From Plazaster borealis (lineage: Eukaryota > Echinodermata > Asteroidea > Forcipulatida > Labidiasteridae), in the NCBI GenBank assembly GCA_021014325.1, contig JAJGQC010000535.1:30986-94985 (forward strand): 64,000 nt of DNA, written 5' to 3'. The position numbers were made by a program, and so were the translations under genes. How positions within the stretch are numbered: the first letter of the stretch is position 1; each line of letters begins with the position of its first letter. The notes beneath the pieces were generated by a model that made no database searches, was not told the origin of the DNA, and saw nothing but the letters and a program-made list of their open reading frames with translations. Of the stretch, positions 1 through 50,182 are shown in pieces.

Positions 1-140
1 CAGAGTTCCATGGACAATTATGAGTTGATGTGGCTGGCTGCCAAAACGGCTGGAACATGTACCCGCGCCCTTCGCAATTGCGAGTAAGGATGATTAGATG
101 ATCACAAACTATTATTAGTATTTGGAGCGTTGAGAACAGT
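1..140 (+). repeat. 3' part of a tRNA-derived SINE, cut by window start
   Basis: The first bases match 37051 onward, where the same element is seen with its tRNA-like head (36868-37190). Here only the tail half is visible because the window starts inside it. It lies in the intron just upstream of the gene 1 IgD exon. It also marks the left end of what can be seen of the large tandem repeat. Confidence 0.55.
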
Positions 141-204
141 CATTGTCATGCTATCTAGTGGTTGACATTGTAAACGGAGAACACTGATTTTGTTTTGCCA
201 CCAG

Positions 205-8532
<8,328 letters not shown>

Positions 8533-8559
8533 CCCATTTTGCAGCTGGTTCATATTTCA

Positions 8560-8565
8560 AATAAA
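8560..8565 (+). terminator. polyA signal AATAAA of gene 1
   Basis: AATAAA lies 28 nt after the stop codon. The same spacing is seen after gene 2 (44597). Confidence 0.65.
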
Positions 8566-8750
8566 CGATTAATCAAACACATAAGATTTGTAAATTGGGG
8601 GAGGGGGGGGGGGCTTTTTGTTCACCTTTATACTTTATACTTAAACTGAACAAAATCAAACCGATGACGTTCCCAGATAAAATAGATCCCATGTTTTTTT
8701 TAGAGCAAGTCCCAAGACATCAATTGTAAGTAACGGCACATTGAGAAACT

Positions 8751-8830
8751 GTCTTTGTTTGTTGGGGTGTTTGTTTGTTTGTTTGTTGGGGTAGTTTGTT
8801 TGTTTGTTTGTTTGTTGGGGGTGTTTATTT
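8751..8830. repeat. (TGTT)n microsatellite
   Basis: Runs of TTTG units broken by gggg. A larger one follows at 9397. Confidence 0.9.
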
Positions 8831-9185
8831 GTAGAGCTGGAAGGAGGCCGTCCTCTATTTAAAAAGGATCAGCATTCACCAGAATACACCAGAAGCAGAA
8901 TCCATATGACAAAGTAAGTTTAAGTGTTTAAAATGTTTGTCAATTAAATAGAATACAATATGTCTCTCTGATTTTAATCATCCAATACTATAGCACACAG
9001 TACACAATAATATAGCACAGCACAGTCACTTATTATTAAGGGCGAAAGGTCAACACAACAAGAGGCTGGCCACACACAAGTTTACAATGATCCAATCAGC
9101 CCTAAAAATGACAAAATTTCTGGAATAAAAAGAGGATTTGAATACAAAAGAGTACTCACAGATAGCTCTAGGAGCCTATCCATCC

Positions 9186-9220
9186 CAGATAAATATTATT
9201 TGGAGCATGGCTAGAGCCAT
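9186..9220. repeat. Short hairpin ggagcatggct/agccatgctcc
   Basis: GGAGCATGGCT and AGCCATGCTCC are perfect inverted arms almost touching. It is kept in copy B near 45232-45254. Confidence 0.7.
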
Positions 9221-9396
9221 GCTCCCCTACACAATAGAGAGAAATACCTAAAGAAAATCATTGTGCTTCCTCTTGCTCAAAAGCTAATATCGGGAAAATA
9301 GAGTGAGCCCAAAGGTCGCGACCCCAAACTTAACTTTATGCTATAATCATAAAGTTGGATTGGACACTTAAACTCTGAGGGCGCACTTTGTGGGGG

Positions 9397-9513
9397 TGTT
9401 TGTTTGTTTGTTTGTTTGTTTGTTTGTTGTTTGTTTGTTTGTTTGTTTGTTATTGTTGTTTTTGCTGTTGTTTTTGTTTCGTTGCTTTGTTGTTTGTTTG
9501 TTTGTTTGTTTGT
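9397..9513. repeat. (TGTT)n microsatellite, long
   Basis: About 117 bp of TTTG units with interruptions. The second copy (45425-45530) is shorter by one internal block. Confidence 0.9.
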
Positions 9514-9759
9514 GTGCGTGTACACAGAGGTATGGCATGTTATAGCCTTGGTTGACACATGTACCCGATTCGACTAGCCACCTTCACTTATAAGTAAGGC
9601 ATAACCGCGTGGCTTGTAAATTGCTCATGATACTAATCTTTCAATTTCGTCATGGTGTTGGTCCCCTGCTTGAATGATCTGCTCACCGCATACATGCCGT
9701 TCTGCAAACAAAGATAATTGTTATCATAACTGTTGCCACAAAAGCATATGGTGAACGTT

Positions 9760-9990
9760 GTTTTCAATTTGCTGGACCTCATTTTATGGATCAATCTCAC
9801 TCTTTACATCAAACATGCTACCACCGTCACACATTTCAAGAACCTTCTCAAAACATTTCTGTTCAAGTCATCGTACATCTAGTTCTTCTTCTTTGTTTTC
9901 TTCTGAGCACTTAGAGACTTTCTCCTAAAGGTGTTAGGCGCTATGGGCCTATAAATACAGCTATTGTTTATTAGTATACTATCATGCCAT
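9760..9990 (+). mobile_element. 3' remnant of a non-LTR retrotransposon
   Basis: Codons 9826-9882 read VTHFKNLLKTFLFKSSYI and then stop, the typical last residues of CR1/Jockey-like reverse transcriptases. Next comes a 3' UTR phrase (ggtgttaggcgctatgggc, then cctataaatac) common before such elements' tails. It is severely 5'-truncated. Confidence 0.6.
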
Positions 9991-10192
9991 CATAATAAAT
10001 CCACTCTTATAAGCGAGGCGATTTAGAACGTGTTATTCGAAACGGTACCATGAGCGTTTTTTTTTACAGGCTTTCGTTTTTTTCTGGAAGGCTTTGCTTA
10101 TAATTGACGTTGGTTAGTCAAAGAGGGTGACACTGCGGACAAACCCTATACCATACTTCTTTAAGTTTTTTATTGAAGCATAATGACTAAAG

Positions 10193-10209
10193 AATAATAA
10201 TAATAAGAA

Positions 10210-10242
<33 letters not shown>

Positions 10243-10320
10243 TAAAAATAATGAAAACTTATTAAGCGCACAAATCCACAAAAGTGCTCATGGCGCTAAT
10301 ACAAACAATAACATACATGT
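10193..10320 (-). mobile_element. (AAT)n tail plus truncated retroelement 3' end
   Basis: An AAT-rich run is followed by agcgcacaaatccacaaaag, then tgctcatggcgcta. This matches the 3' end of the minus-strand retrotransposon at 14562. It looks like a dead-on-arrival copy of the same family. Confidence 0.6.
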
Positions 10321-10787
10321 ACAATAATATATAACAAAATGGGAACGTAAGCCTAAAGCTAAGAAGAATAACGCAGAAAGTTCTAAATATAAAGTATTAT
10401 GTTATGTAGTAACATATAAATATAAACAACAGTGTACTTTTTATAACCACATTTATATAGTTTATGATATTAAGGTTTTATGCAAAAACACAAACGTTAT
10501 ATGATTAATTGTTGGACTGAAATCAGCCTATATATGAATGAGCATTTATATAAAAATAATAACATTAATTAAAGTCGAAGGAGAATACCTACAAGATATT
10601 AATATATTTTTGTAACAACGTAGTTTAGTTAATTATTTCTCATTGTTGTATGATATGATAGCTACTTTCATATTTCAAACTTTATCAAGTAAACATTATA
10701 CTAGCTTATGAAATGTAAAGCTGCTTCAGAAAAGTAGGTGGATCTTGCTGAATACGGCAAAGATTAGCACTAGTTCTTTTACCGAAC

Positions 10788-11037
10788 AAGATACAAAATA
10801 AGTGGTGTTTGAAGCTTTGCATGGTGTGGAAGTAAGAAGTAACTATAAATAGTAGTAAACTTGGTACAACCATGTGTAAAATCTCTTTTTGGAGGAGTGT
10901 TGGCTCTGAACAGAGCCGGTTTGGTCTCCTAAAACCGGCTCTTTTCAGAGCTAACACTCCTCCCAAAAGAGATTTTACACATGGTTGTACCCGCAAGTTT
11001 ACTACTATTTATAGTTACTTCTTAAGATACAAAATAA
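10788..11037. mobile_element. 190-bp palindrome between 14-bp direct repeats
   Basis: Bases 10834-11023 form a near-perfect palindrome: aagaagtaactat pairs with its complement at 11011-11023, and accggct occurs near the centre. AAGATACAAAATAA occurs at 10788-10801 and again at 11024-11037, consistent with a target-site duplication around a foldback element. There is no coding capacity. It is conserved at 46809-47061. Confidence 0.65.
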
Positions 11038-11287
11038 TTTTTGTTTTCTGTAAAAGACAAGTCAATGTTTTTGACTAAAAACCACAAAATGAGATTGAGT
11101 TTACTTCTCCAAAAACCATTGTTGTATTTTACCGTTATTATTACCAGCCCACATATTTGTTGAGAATACACGAGTTGTTTTGCAGACCCCCAAATCACCT
11201 TTAAAGAGTTATCAACTTGTAACGTGTTAAAAGCCCTCAGGCCGATTTCACATAGAGCTAAGATTGATATTAAGTGTGATTCCATCT

Positions 11288-11664
11288 TAAAGGGGTAGGG
11301 TATACCTTTGGTAATTACTCCACAAATTATTGACCATAAAACTTACTTGGTAAATAGCACTGGCGAACTGATGATTTTTATAAAACGTTGCTGGAAACGA
11401 CACCCTTTGAACTAATGTAGTTTTAGAGAAAGAGGACATTTTTCACCCAAAAGTTTGATTCTGAGAAAGGCTTTAGTCTCGGGTATCTGAAAGCACATGA
11501 TTGTATGCAACGAGGGTGTTTTTTTTTCTTTCATTATTTTATTGCAACATCGATGACCAATTAAGTCCAAATTTTCACAAGTTTGTTATTTTATGCCTAT
11601 GTTGGGATACACCAAAAGAGAATACTGGTCTTTGACAATTACCAAAAGTATATCCTGCCTTTAA
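11288..11664. mobile_element. TTAA-flanked MITE (piggyBac-like ends)
   Basis: The element begins after TTAA (11288-11291) with AGGGGTAGGGTATACC and ends with the near complement (GTATATCCTGCCT) before TTAA at 11661-11664. The internal text (ggtaattactccacaaatta, later ctgaaagcacatgattg) resembles a repeat I associate with echinoderm genomes, from memory and unchecked. It has inserted into another repeat whose uninterrupted copy lies at 36335-36475. Copy B: 47311-47688. Confidence 0.7.
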
Positions 11665-13477
11665 CTGTCAAGCAAAGTGTGATGTCACAATACAAATCAC
11701 AATGGTAATGTAGATGACCCAATGATCTTAAGATAGATCTTGGTGCTTAGTGAAATTGACCTCTGACCCTTCCAAGGTGGCAACGGTGAAGTGTTCAAAT
11801 TTTGTTCTGTCCTTTATAGTGGTGCCCTTTTCCAAGGAAACACTTGCCTTGTCCTTAGAACAAGTCTTAGACCTTAAATTCTTGTTCCTGTTTACGTTCT
11901 GTTTGTCTGTCCTTCAGGCATCTCACCACAAAAGCACAAGCCTCGGCTTCTAGATGATGCCTCCATACTTATTTAATGTTCTGCCTTGTAAAAAAAAATG
12001 CTTTTTTGGTTACTTCTTTAAATTCAAGTTTTTACTATGTACTGTTTGGAAATTTTAAAGAATATGGAAAAAAATGTGAGTTTGAATTGAAAAAATTGAA
12101 TTGATTAAAGTCAACACAATGAATGAATTTCAGATGGAAAAGTCAACTCGTCATCTGATAAGCCATGTCTCTGCAATGGTATTTGTTTTTATTCGGACAC
12201 TTACATGGTTACAATAAAGACTATCTTAATTACATCACATTAACAACATAACTGTTCCTGTACGTAATTGTCATTTAATTATGATTAACAATGTATTAAT
12301 TTTGAGGGGTGGCAAATGGTAGTCTACAATAAAGTGTAATTTCAGATATTATGTCAACTTGATGTATGTTTGACCTTTTAACTATGACCTTCTAACAGCT
12401 GGTGCCAATTTCATAAAGCCTGTAAAATAATGGTATGGGATGCGTGTGCGGCTCGGAAAAATTGTTGATGACGTCATCATTCTATGCGGTAAATTTCAAG
12501 GTACTCGCACCAAATGAAAGGTGGTTTCAGCTGTGGGCAGAAACCATAAGAAAAAATATGTCAAATCCCATCGGAAGATCTTAGATTATTTAAAGGTAGG
12601 GTCATACCTTTAAATATGACTATGAAAAGAAATTGTGTGATTTTTATCCGAAAGCCTACTTGTTATAAAAACGGTAATGGTTGGTAGTAAACATCTAGAC
12701 TTGACTCAAATCCCAATCCCGTGCAAGGCCCTCCTTGCCTCATCTTCTGCATTCCCCAACCTGTTCCGTGATCGCAATAGCTACATTTTGTCGGTGAGGA
12801 CGCACTGGTATTATATGTCTCAGAGCCGTATGTCTGTACTGTGGCTGCATGCTGGCGCGTTACATGTGTGTTTAAGAACCTCGCACGAGAAAGGGACTTG
12901 AATCAAGTCTAGTAAGCATCCTGCAAAATTATTTCGTCTGAAGTGCGGCAGCCCCCAATAGTTATAAATCAATACAAGTATGTCACAAGATTTGAATCTC
13001 CAAAGAGTGCATAAAGGCGACTTTGGAAAATGTTCGGGCTGTCAGTTGGATCACGGAGGAAGGAACCTCCATGGTTGGATGCTGCCCTCAATGCGGCCAG
13101 AAGCGGTTGGTACCGGTTAAACGTCTAAACGTGGGTGGATTCGGCGTTCCTATTGAAAATACCATAATAGTTTCGGGGTTGTTTTCTGTACAATTAGACA
13201 CTGTATTCAATTGAAACTTTCAACGGTGACTTTTACTGATAATTTGCCTATAAAACAGCAATACGTTGATGACTAAACCACTGCGATGATCCCACAGACA
13301 CGAACAAAACTGCACTCATGTGGGTGCAATGGGTTGGAGTAAAATTCAATTTCGGCCATCGGGGGAAAAGGAGGTTGGAATTGGGGAGGGGGTAAAAAGG
13401 AGCAAAGAAAGTACTACCCCCCCCCAATAATATCGATGCTATGATCAACTTCTGTCCAGATCAGGAAACTTGCTAAG

Positions 13478-14093
13478 TACCGTGATAATAGGAACCTATC
13501 CTAAATTGTTTATGTATGAAGAAAATTCTTTGACGCATTCTCAGCTTTTCTTGGTTGTCTTCTGAACAAAATTAATTGCACGTAAATGTTCTTGTTACTT
13601 CAAAATCAAGGTGACATTTATAAGAGATAAGTTACAAGACCAGATATTAAATTCGTTATCAAAATCATATTTGTTCGGCCTCTGTTTGTAAAGTTACAAA
13701 CATATTTAAGTAACATGTAAACTTGTGAATGAGTCGAAGGTTTTCAAGTGGAACGGCTGACCGATCTTTGAACCTTTATTTGATTGTGATCAAATGGTAA
13801 AAATACACTATACGTGTACATGGACTCGTACGTCTTCAGTCAATGTGAAGCTTGGCAGGCTATACCAAATTAAAAGAACAGCAAGTGTTCCCAAATGCGG
13901 AAGTATCCTCCATTGTATGTGTATTGCGCTGCGAAATGTAATATTTTGATTTAATGCGTTTTCAATTCATAGTCATTTAAAGCAGGAAATGAACGTGATA
14001 TTGAGTAAAATATTGTGTTACAACTAATTTGACATTATCATCTAAGCTGACAAATGAGATGACACTCTCCCCATCGTAGGGTCTACATTCATT
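13478..14093 (+). promoter_or_regulatory. Upstream block of leader 1 (promoter-like)
   Basis: About 600 bp is clearly related to the blocks before leaders 2, 3 and 5 and in part leader 4. Shared pieces are accg(c/t)gataat, caaaatcaaggtgacatt, ggctgaccgatctttgaac and GCGGAAGT (13897-13904, 190 bp before the start codon), an ETS-like core. No TATA box is clear. A promoter role is inferred from conservation and position. Confidence 0.4.
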
Positions 14094-44569
<30,476 letters not shown>

Positions 44570-44596
44570 CCCATTTTGCAGCTGGTTCATATTTCA

Positions 44597-44602
44597 AATA
44601 AA
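44597..44602 (+). terminator. polyA signal AATAAA of gene 2
   Basis: AATAAA lies 28 nt after the stop, as in gene 1. Confidence 0.65.
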
Positions 44603-47600
44603 CGATTAATCAAACACATAAGATTTGTAAATTGGGGAGGGGGCTTTTTGTTCACCTTTATACTTTATACTTAAACTGAACAAAATCAAACCGATGACGT
44701 TCCCAGATAAAATAGATCCCATGTTTTTTTTAGAGCAAGTCCCAAGACATCAATTGTAAGTAACGGCACATTGAGAAACTGTCTTTGTTTGTTGGGGTGT
44801 TTGTTTGTTTGTTTGTTGGGGTAGTTTGTTTGTTTGTTTGTTTGTTGGGGGTGTTTATTTGTAGAGCTGGAAGGAGGCCGTCCTCTATTTAAAAAGGATC
44901 AGCATTCACCAGAATACACCAGAAGCAGAATCCATATGACAAAGTAAGTTTAAGTGTTTAAAATGTTTGTCAATTAAATAGAATACAATATGTCTCTCTG
45001 ATTTTAATCATCCAATACTATAGCACACAGTACACAATAATATAGCACAGCACAGTCACTTATTATTAAGGGCGAAAGGTCAACACAACAAGAGGCTGGC
45101 CACACACAAGTTTACAATGATCCAATCAGCCCTAAAATGACAAAATTTCTGGAATAAAAAGAGGATTTGAATACAAAAGAGTACTCACAGATAGCTCTAG
45201 GAGCCTATCCATCCCAGATAAATATTATTTGGAGCATGGCTAGAGCCATGCTCCCCTACACAATAGAGAGAAATACCTAAAGAAAATCATTGTGCTTCCT
45301 CTTGCTCAAAAGCTAATATCGGGAAAATAGAGTGAGCCCAAAGGTCGCGACCCCAAACTTAACTTTATGCTATAATCATAAAGTTGGATTGGACACTTAA
45401 ACTCTGAGGGCGCACTTTGTGGGGGTGTTTGTTTGTTTGTTTGTTTGTTTGTTTGTTGTTTGTTTGTTTGTTTGTTTGTTATTGTTGTTTTTGTTTCGTT
45501 GCTTTGTTGTTTGTTTGTTTGTTTGTTTGTGTGCGTGTACACAGAGTTATGGCATGTTATAGCCTTGGTTGACACATGTACCCGATTCGACTAGCCACCT
45601 TCACTTATAAGTAAGGCATAACCGCGTGGCTTGTAAATTGCTCATGATACTAATCTTTCAATTTCGTCATGGTGTTGGTCCCCTGTACTTGAATGATCTG
45701 CTCACCGCATACATGCCGTTCTGCAAACAAAGATAATTGTTATCATAACTGTTGCCACAAAAGCATATGGTGAACGTTGTTTTCAATTTGCTGGACCTCA
45801 TTTTATGGATCAATCTCACTCTTTACATCAAACATGCTACCACCGTCACACATTTCAAGAACCTTCTCAAAACATTTCTGTTCAAGTCATCGTACATCTA
45901 GTTCTTCTTCTTTGTTTTCATCTGAGCACTTAGAGACTTTCTCCTAAAGGTGTTAGGCGCTATGGGCCTATAAATACAGCTATTGTTTATTAGTATACTA
46001 TCATGCCATCATAATAAATCCACTCTTATAAGCGAGGCGATTTAGAACGTGTTATTCGAAACGGTACCATGAGCGTTTTTTTTTACAGGCTTTCGTTTTT
46101 TTTCTGGAAGGCTTTGCTTATAATTGACGTTGGTTAGTCAAAGAGGGTGACACTGCGGACAAACCCTATACCATACTTCTTTAAGTTTTTTATTGAAGCA
46201 TAATGACTAAAGAATAATAATAATAAGAAGAATAATAAGAATAATAATAATAATAATAATGATAAAAATAATGAAAACTTATTAAGCGCACAAATCCACA
46301 AAAGTGCTCATGGCGCTAATACAAACAATAACATACATGTACAATAATATATAACAAAATGGGAACGTAAGCCTAAAGCTAAGAAGAATAACGCAGAAAG
46401 TTCTAAATATAAAGTATTATGTTATGTAGTAACATATAAATATAAACAACAGTGTACTTTTTATAACCACATTTATATAGTTTATGATATTAAGGTTTTA
46501 TGCAAAAACACAAACGTTATATGATTAATTGTTGGACTGAAATCAGCCTATATATGAATGAGCATTTATATAAAAATAATAACATTAATTAAAGTCGAAG
46601 GAGAATACCTACAAGATATTAATATATTTTTGTAACAACGTAGTTTAGTTAATTATTTCTCATTGTTGTATGATATGATAGCTACTTTCATATTTCAAAC
46701 TTTATCAAGTAAACATTATACTAGCTTATGAAATGTAAAGCTGCTTCAGAAAAGTAGGTGGATCTTGCTGAATACGGCAAAGATTAGCACTAGTTCTTTT
46801 TACCGAACAAGATACAAAATAAGTGGTGTTTGAAGCTTTGCATGGTGTGGAAGTAAGAAGTAACTATAAATAGTAGTAAACTTGCGGGTACAACCATGTG
46901 TAAAATCTCTTTTTGGAGGAGTGTTGGCTCTGAACAGAGCCGGTTTGGTCTCCTAAAACCGGCTCTTTTCAGAGCTAACACTCCTCCCAAAAGAGATTTT
47001 ACACATGGGTGTACCTGCAATTTTACTACTATTTATAGTTACTTCTTAAGATACAAAATAATTGTTGTTTTCTGTAAAAGACAAGTCAAGGTTGTTGACT
47101 AAAAACCACAAAATAAGATTGAGTTTACTTCTCCAAAAACCATTGTTGTATTTTACCGTTATTATTACCAGCCCACATATTTGTTGAGAATACACGAGTT
47201 GTTTTGCAGACCCCCAAATCACCTTTAAAGAGTTATCAACTTGTAACGTGTTAAAAGCCCTCAGGCCGATTTCACATAGAGCTAAGATTGATATTAAGTG
47301 TGATTCCATCTTAAAGGGGTAGGGTATACCTTTGGTAATTACTCCACAAATTATTGACCATAAAACTTACTTGGTAAATAGCACTGGCGAACTGATGATT
47401 TTTATAAAACGTTGCTGGAAACGACACCCTTTGAACTAATGTAGTTTTAGAGAAAGAGGACATTTTTCACCCAAAAGTTTGATTCTGAGAAAGGCTTTAG
47501 TCTCGGGTATCTGAAAGCACATGATTGTATGCAACGAGGGTGTTTTTTTTTCTTTCATTATTTTATTGCAACATCGATGACCAATTAAGTCCAAATTTTC

Positions 47601-50118
47601 ACAAGTTTGTTATTTTATGCCTATGTTGGGATACACCAAAAGAGAATACTGGTCTTTGACAATTACCAAAAGTATATCCTACCTTTAACTGTCAAGCAAA
47701 GTGTGATGTCACAATACAAATCACAATGGTAATGTAGATGACCCAATGATCTTAAGATAGATCTTGGTGCTTAGTGAAATTGACCTCTGACCCTTCCAAG
47801 GTGGCAACGGTGAAGTGTTCAAATTTTGTTCTGTCCTTTATAGTGGTGCCCTTTTCCAAGGAAACACTTGCCTTGTCCTTAGAACAAGTCTTAGACCTTA
47901 AATTCTTGTTCCTGTTTACGTTCTGTTTGTCTGTCCTTCAGGCATCTCACCACAAAAGCACAAGCCTCGGCTTCTAGATGATGCCTCCATACTTATTTAA
48001 TGTTCTGCCTTGTAAAAAAAAAAATGCTTTTTTGGTTACTTCTTTAAATTCAAGTTTTTACTATGTACTGTTTGGAAATTTTAAAGAATATGGAAAAAAA
48101 TGTGAGTTTGAATTGAAAAAATTGAATTGATTAAAGTCAACACAATGAATGAATTTCAGATGGAAAAGTCAACTCGTCATCTGATAAGCCATGTCTCTGC
48201 AATGGTATTTGTTTTTATTCGGACACTTACATGGTTACAATAAAGACTATCTTAATTACATCACATTAACAACATAACTGTTCCTGTACGTAATTGTCAT
48301 TTAATTATGATTAACAATGTATTAATTTTGAGGGGTGGCAAATGGTAGTCTACAATAAAGTGTAATTTCAGATATTATGTCAACTTGGTGTATGTTTGAC
48401 CTTTTAACTATGACCTTCTAACAGCTGGTGCCAATTTCATAAAGCCTGTAAAATAATGGTATGGGATGCGTGTGCGGCTCGGAAAAATTGTTGATGACGT
48501 CATCATTCTATGCGGTAAATTTCAAGGTACTCGCACCAATGAAAGGTGGTTTCAGCTGTGGGCAGAAACCATAAGAAAAAATATGTCAAATCCCATCGGA
48601 AGATCTTAGATTATTTAAAGGTAGGGTCATACCTTTAAATATGACTATGAAAAGAAATTGTGTGATTTTTATCCGAAAGCCTACTTGTTATAAAAACGGT
48701 AATGGTTGGTAGTAAACATCTAGACTTGACTCAAATCCCAATCCCGTGCAAGGCCCTCCTTGCCTCATCTTCTGCATTCCCCAACCTGTTCCGTGATCGC
48801 AATAGCTACATTTTGTCGGTGAGGACGCACTGGTATTATATGTCTCAGAGCCGTATGTCTGTACTGTGGCTGCATGCTGGCGCGTTACATGTGTGTTTAA
48901 GAACCTCGCACGAGAAAGGGACTTGAATCAAGTCTAGTAAGCATCCTGCAAAATTATTTCGTCTGAAGTGCGGCAGCCCCCAATAGTTATAAATCAATAC
49001 AAGTATGTCACAAGATTTGAATCTCCAAAGAGTGCATAAAGGCGACTTTGGAAAATGTCCGGGCTGTCAGTTGGATCACGGAGGAAGGAACCTCCATGGT
49101 TGGATGCTGCCCTCAATGCGGCCAGAAGCGGTTGGTACCGGTTAAACGTCTAAACGTGGGTGGATTCGGCGTTCCTATTGAAAATACCATAATAGTTTCG
49201 GGGTTGTTTTCTGTACAATTAGACACTGTATTCAATTGAAACTTTCAACGGTGACTTTTACTGATAATTTGCCTATAAAACAGCAATACGTTGATGACTA
49301 AACCACTGCGATGATCCCACAGACACGAACAAAACTGCACTCATGTGGGTGCAATGGGTTGGAGTAAAATTCAATTTCGGCCATCGGGGGAAAAGGAGGT
49401 TGGAATTGGGGAGGGGGTAAAAAGGAGCAAAGAAAGTACTACCCCCCCCCCATAATATCGATGCTATGATCAACTTCTGTCCAGATCAGGAAACTTGCTA
49501 AGTACCGTGATAATAGGAACCTATCCTAAACTGTTTATGTATGAAGAAAATTCTTTGACGCATTCTCAGCTTTTCTTGGTTGTCTTCTGAACAAAATTAA
49601 TTGCACGTAAATGTTCTTGTTACTTCAAAATCAAGGTGACATTTATAAGAGATAAGTTACAAGACCAGATATTAAATTCGTTATCAAAATCATATTTGTT
49701 CGGCCTCTGTTTGTAAAGTTACAAACATATTTAAGTAACATGTAAACTTGTGAATGAGTCGAAGGTTTTCAAGTGGAACGGCTGACCGATCTTTGAACCT
49801 TTATTTGATTGTGATCAAATGGTAAAAATACACTATACGTGTACATGGACTCGTACGTCTTCAGTCAATGTGAAGCTTGGCAGGCTATACCAAATTAAAA
49901 GAACAGCAAGTGTTCCCAAATGCGGAAGTATCCTCCATTGTATGTGTATTGCGCTGCGAAATGTAATATTTTGATTTAATGCGTTTTCAATTCATAGTCA
50001 TTTAAAGCAGGAAATGAACGTGATATTGAGTAAAATATTGTGTTACAACTAATTTGACATTATCATCTAAGCTGACAAATGAGATGACACTCTCCCCATC
50101 GTAGGGTCTACATTCATT
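44603..50118. other. Intergenic region between gene 2 and gene 3
   Basis: Near-identical to 8566-14093 with the same microsatellites, retroelement tails, palindrome (46855-47047) and TTAA element (47311-47688). No supported gene. The TGTT runs and G run differ in length. Confidence 0.75.
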
Positions 50119-50182
50119 ATGGTTTTGCAGCGCATGAAGATGTCGGGACTATTAATGTTCATCGTTGGAATACTGTTAAAAG
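50119..50182 (+). CDS. Gene 3 leader exon 1
   Basis: 64 nt identical to 14094-14157, donor gtaagt. Confidence 0.8.

Larger units (their letters stand above)
8566..14093. other. Intergenic region between gene 1 and gene 2
   Basis: I see no supported gene here. It holds TGTT microsatellites, two retroelement tails, an AAT-rich tail, a 190-bp palindrome, a TTAA-flanked element, and a segment (12915-13245) related to 34795-35110. Short open frames here lack splice or family support. The last ~600 bp resembles the blocks in front of the other leader exons. Confidence 0.7.

Noticed and set aside
9277..9558. Thr/Asn/Lys/Gln-rich minus-strand frame
   Set aside because: Produced by the TGTT microsatellite. 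Its length changes with the repeat number in copy B.
12677..12901. 74-aa open frame in the spacer, kept at 48702
   Set aside because: It is conserved only because the whole spacer is near-identical in both copies. No recognisable domain, polyA or splice context.
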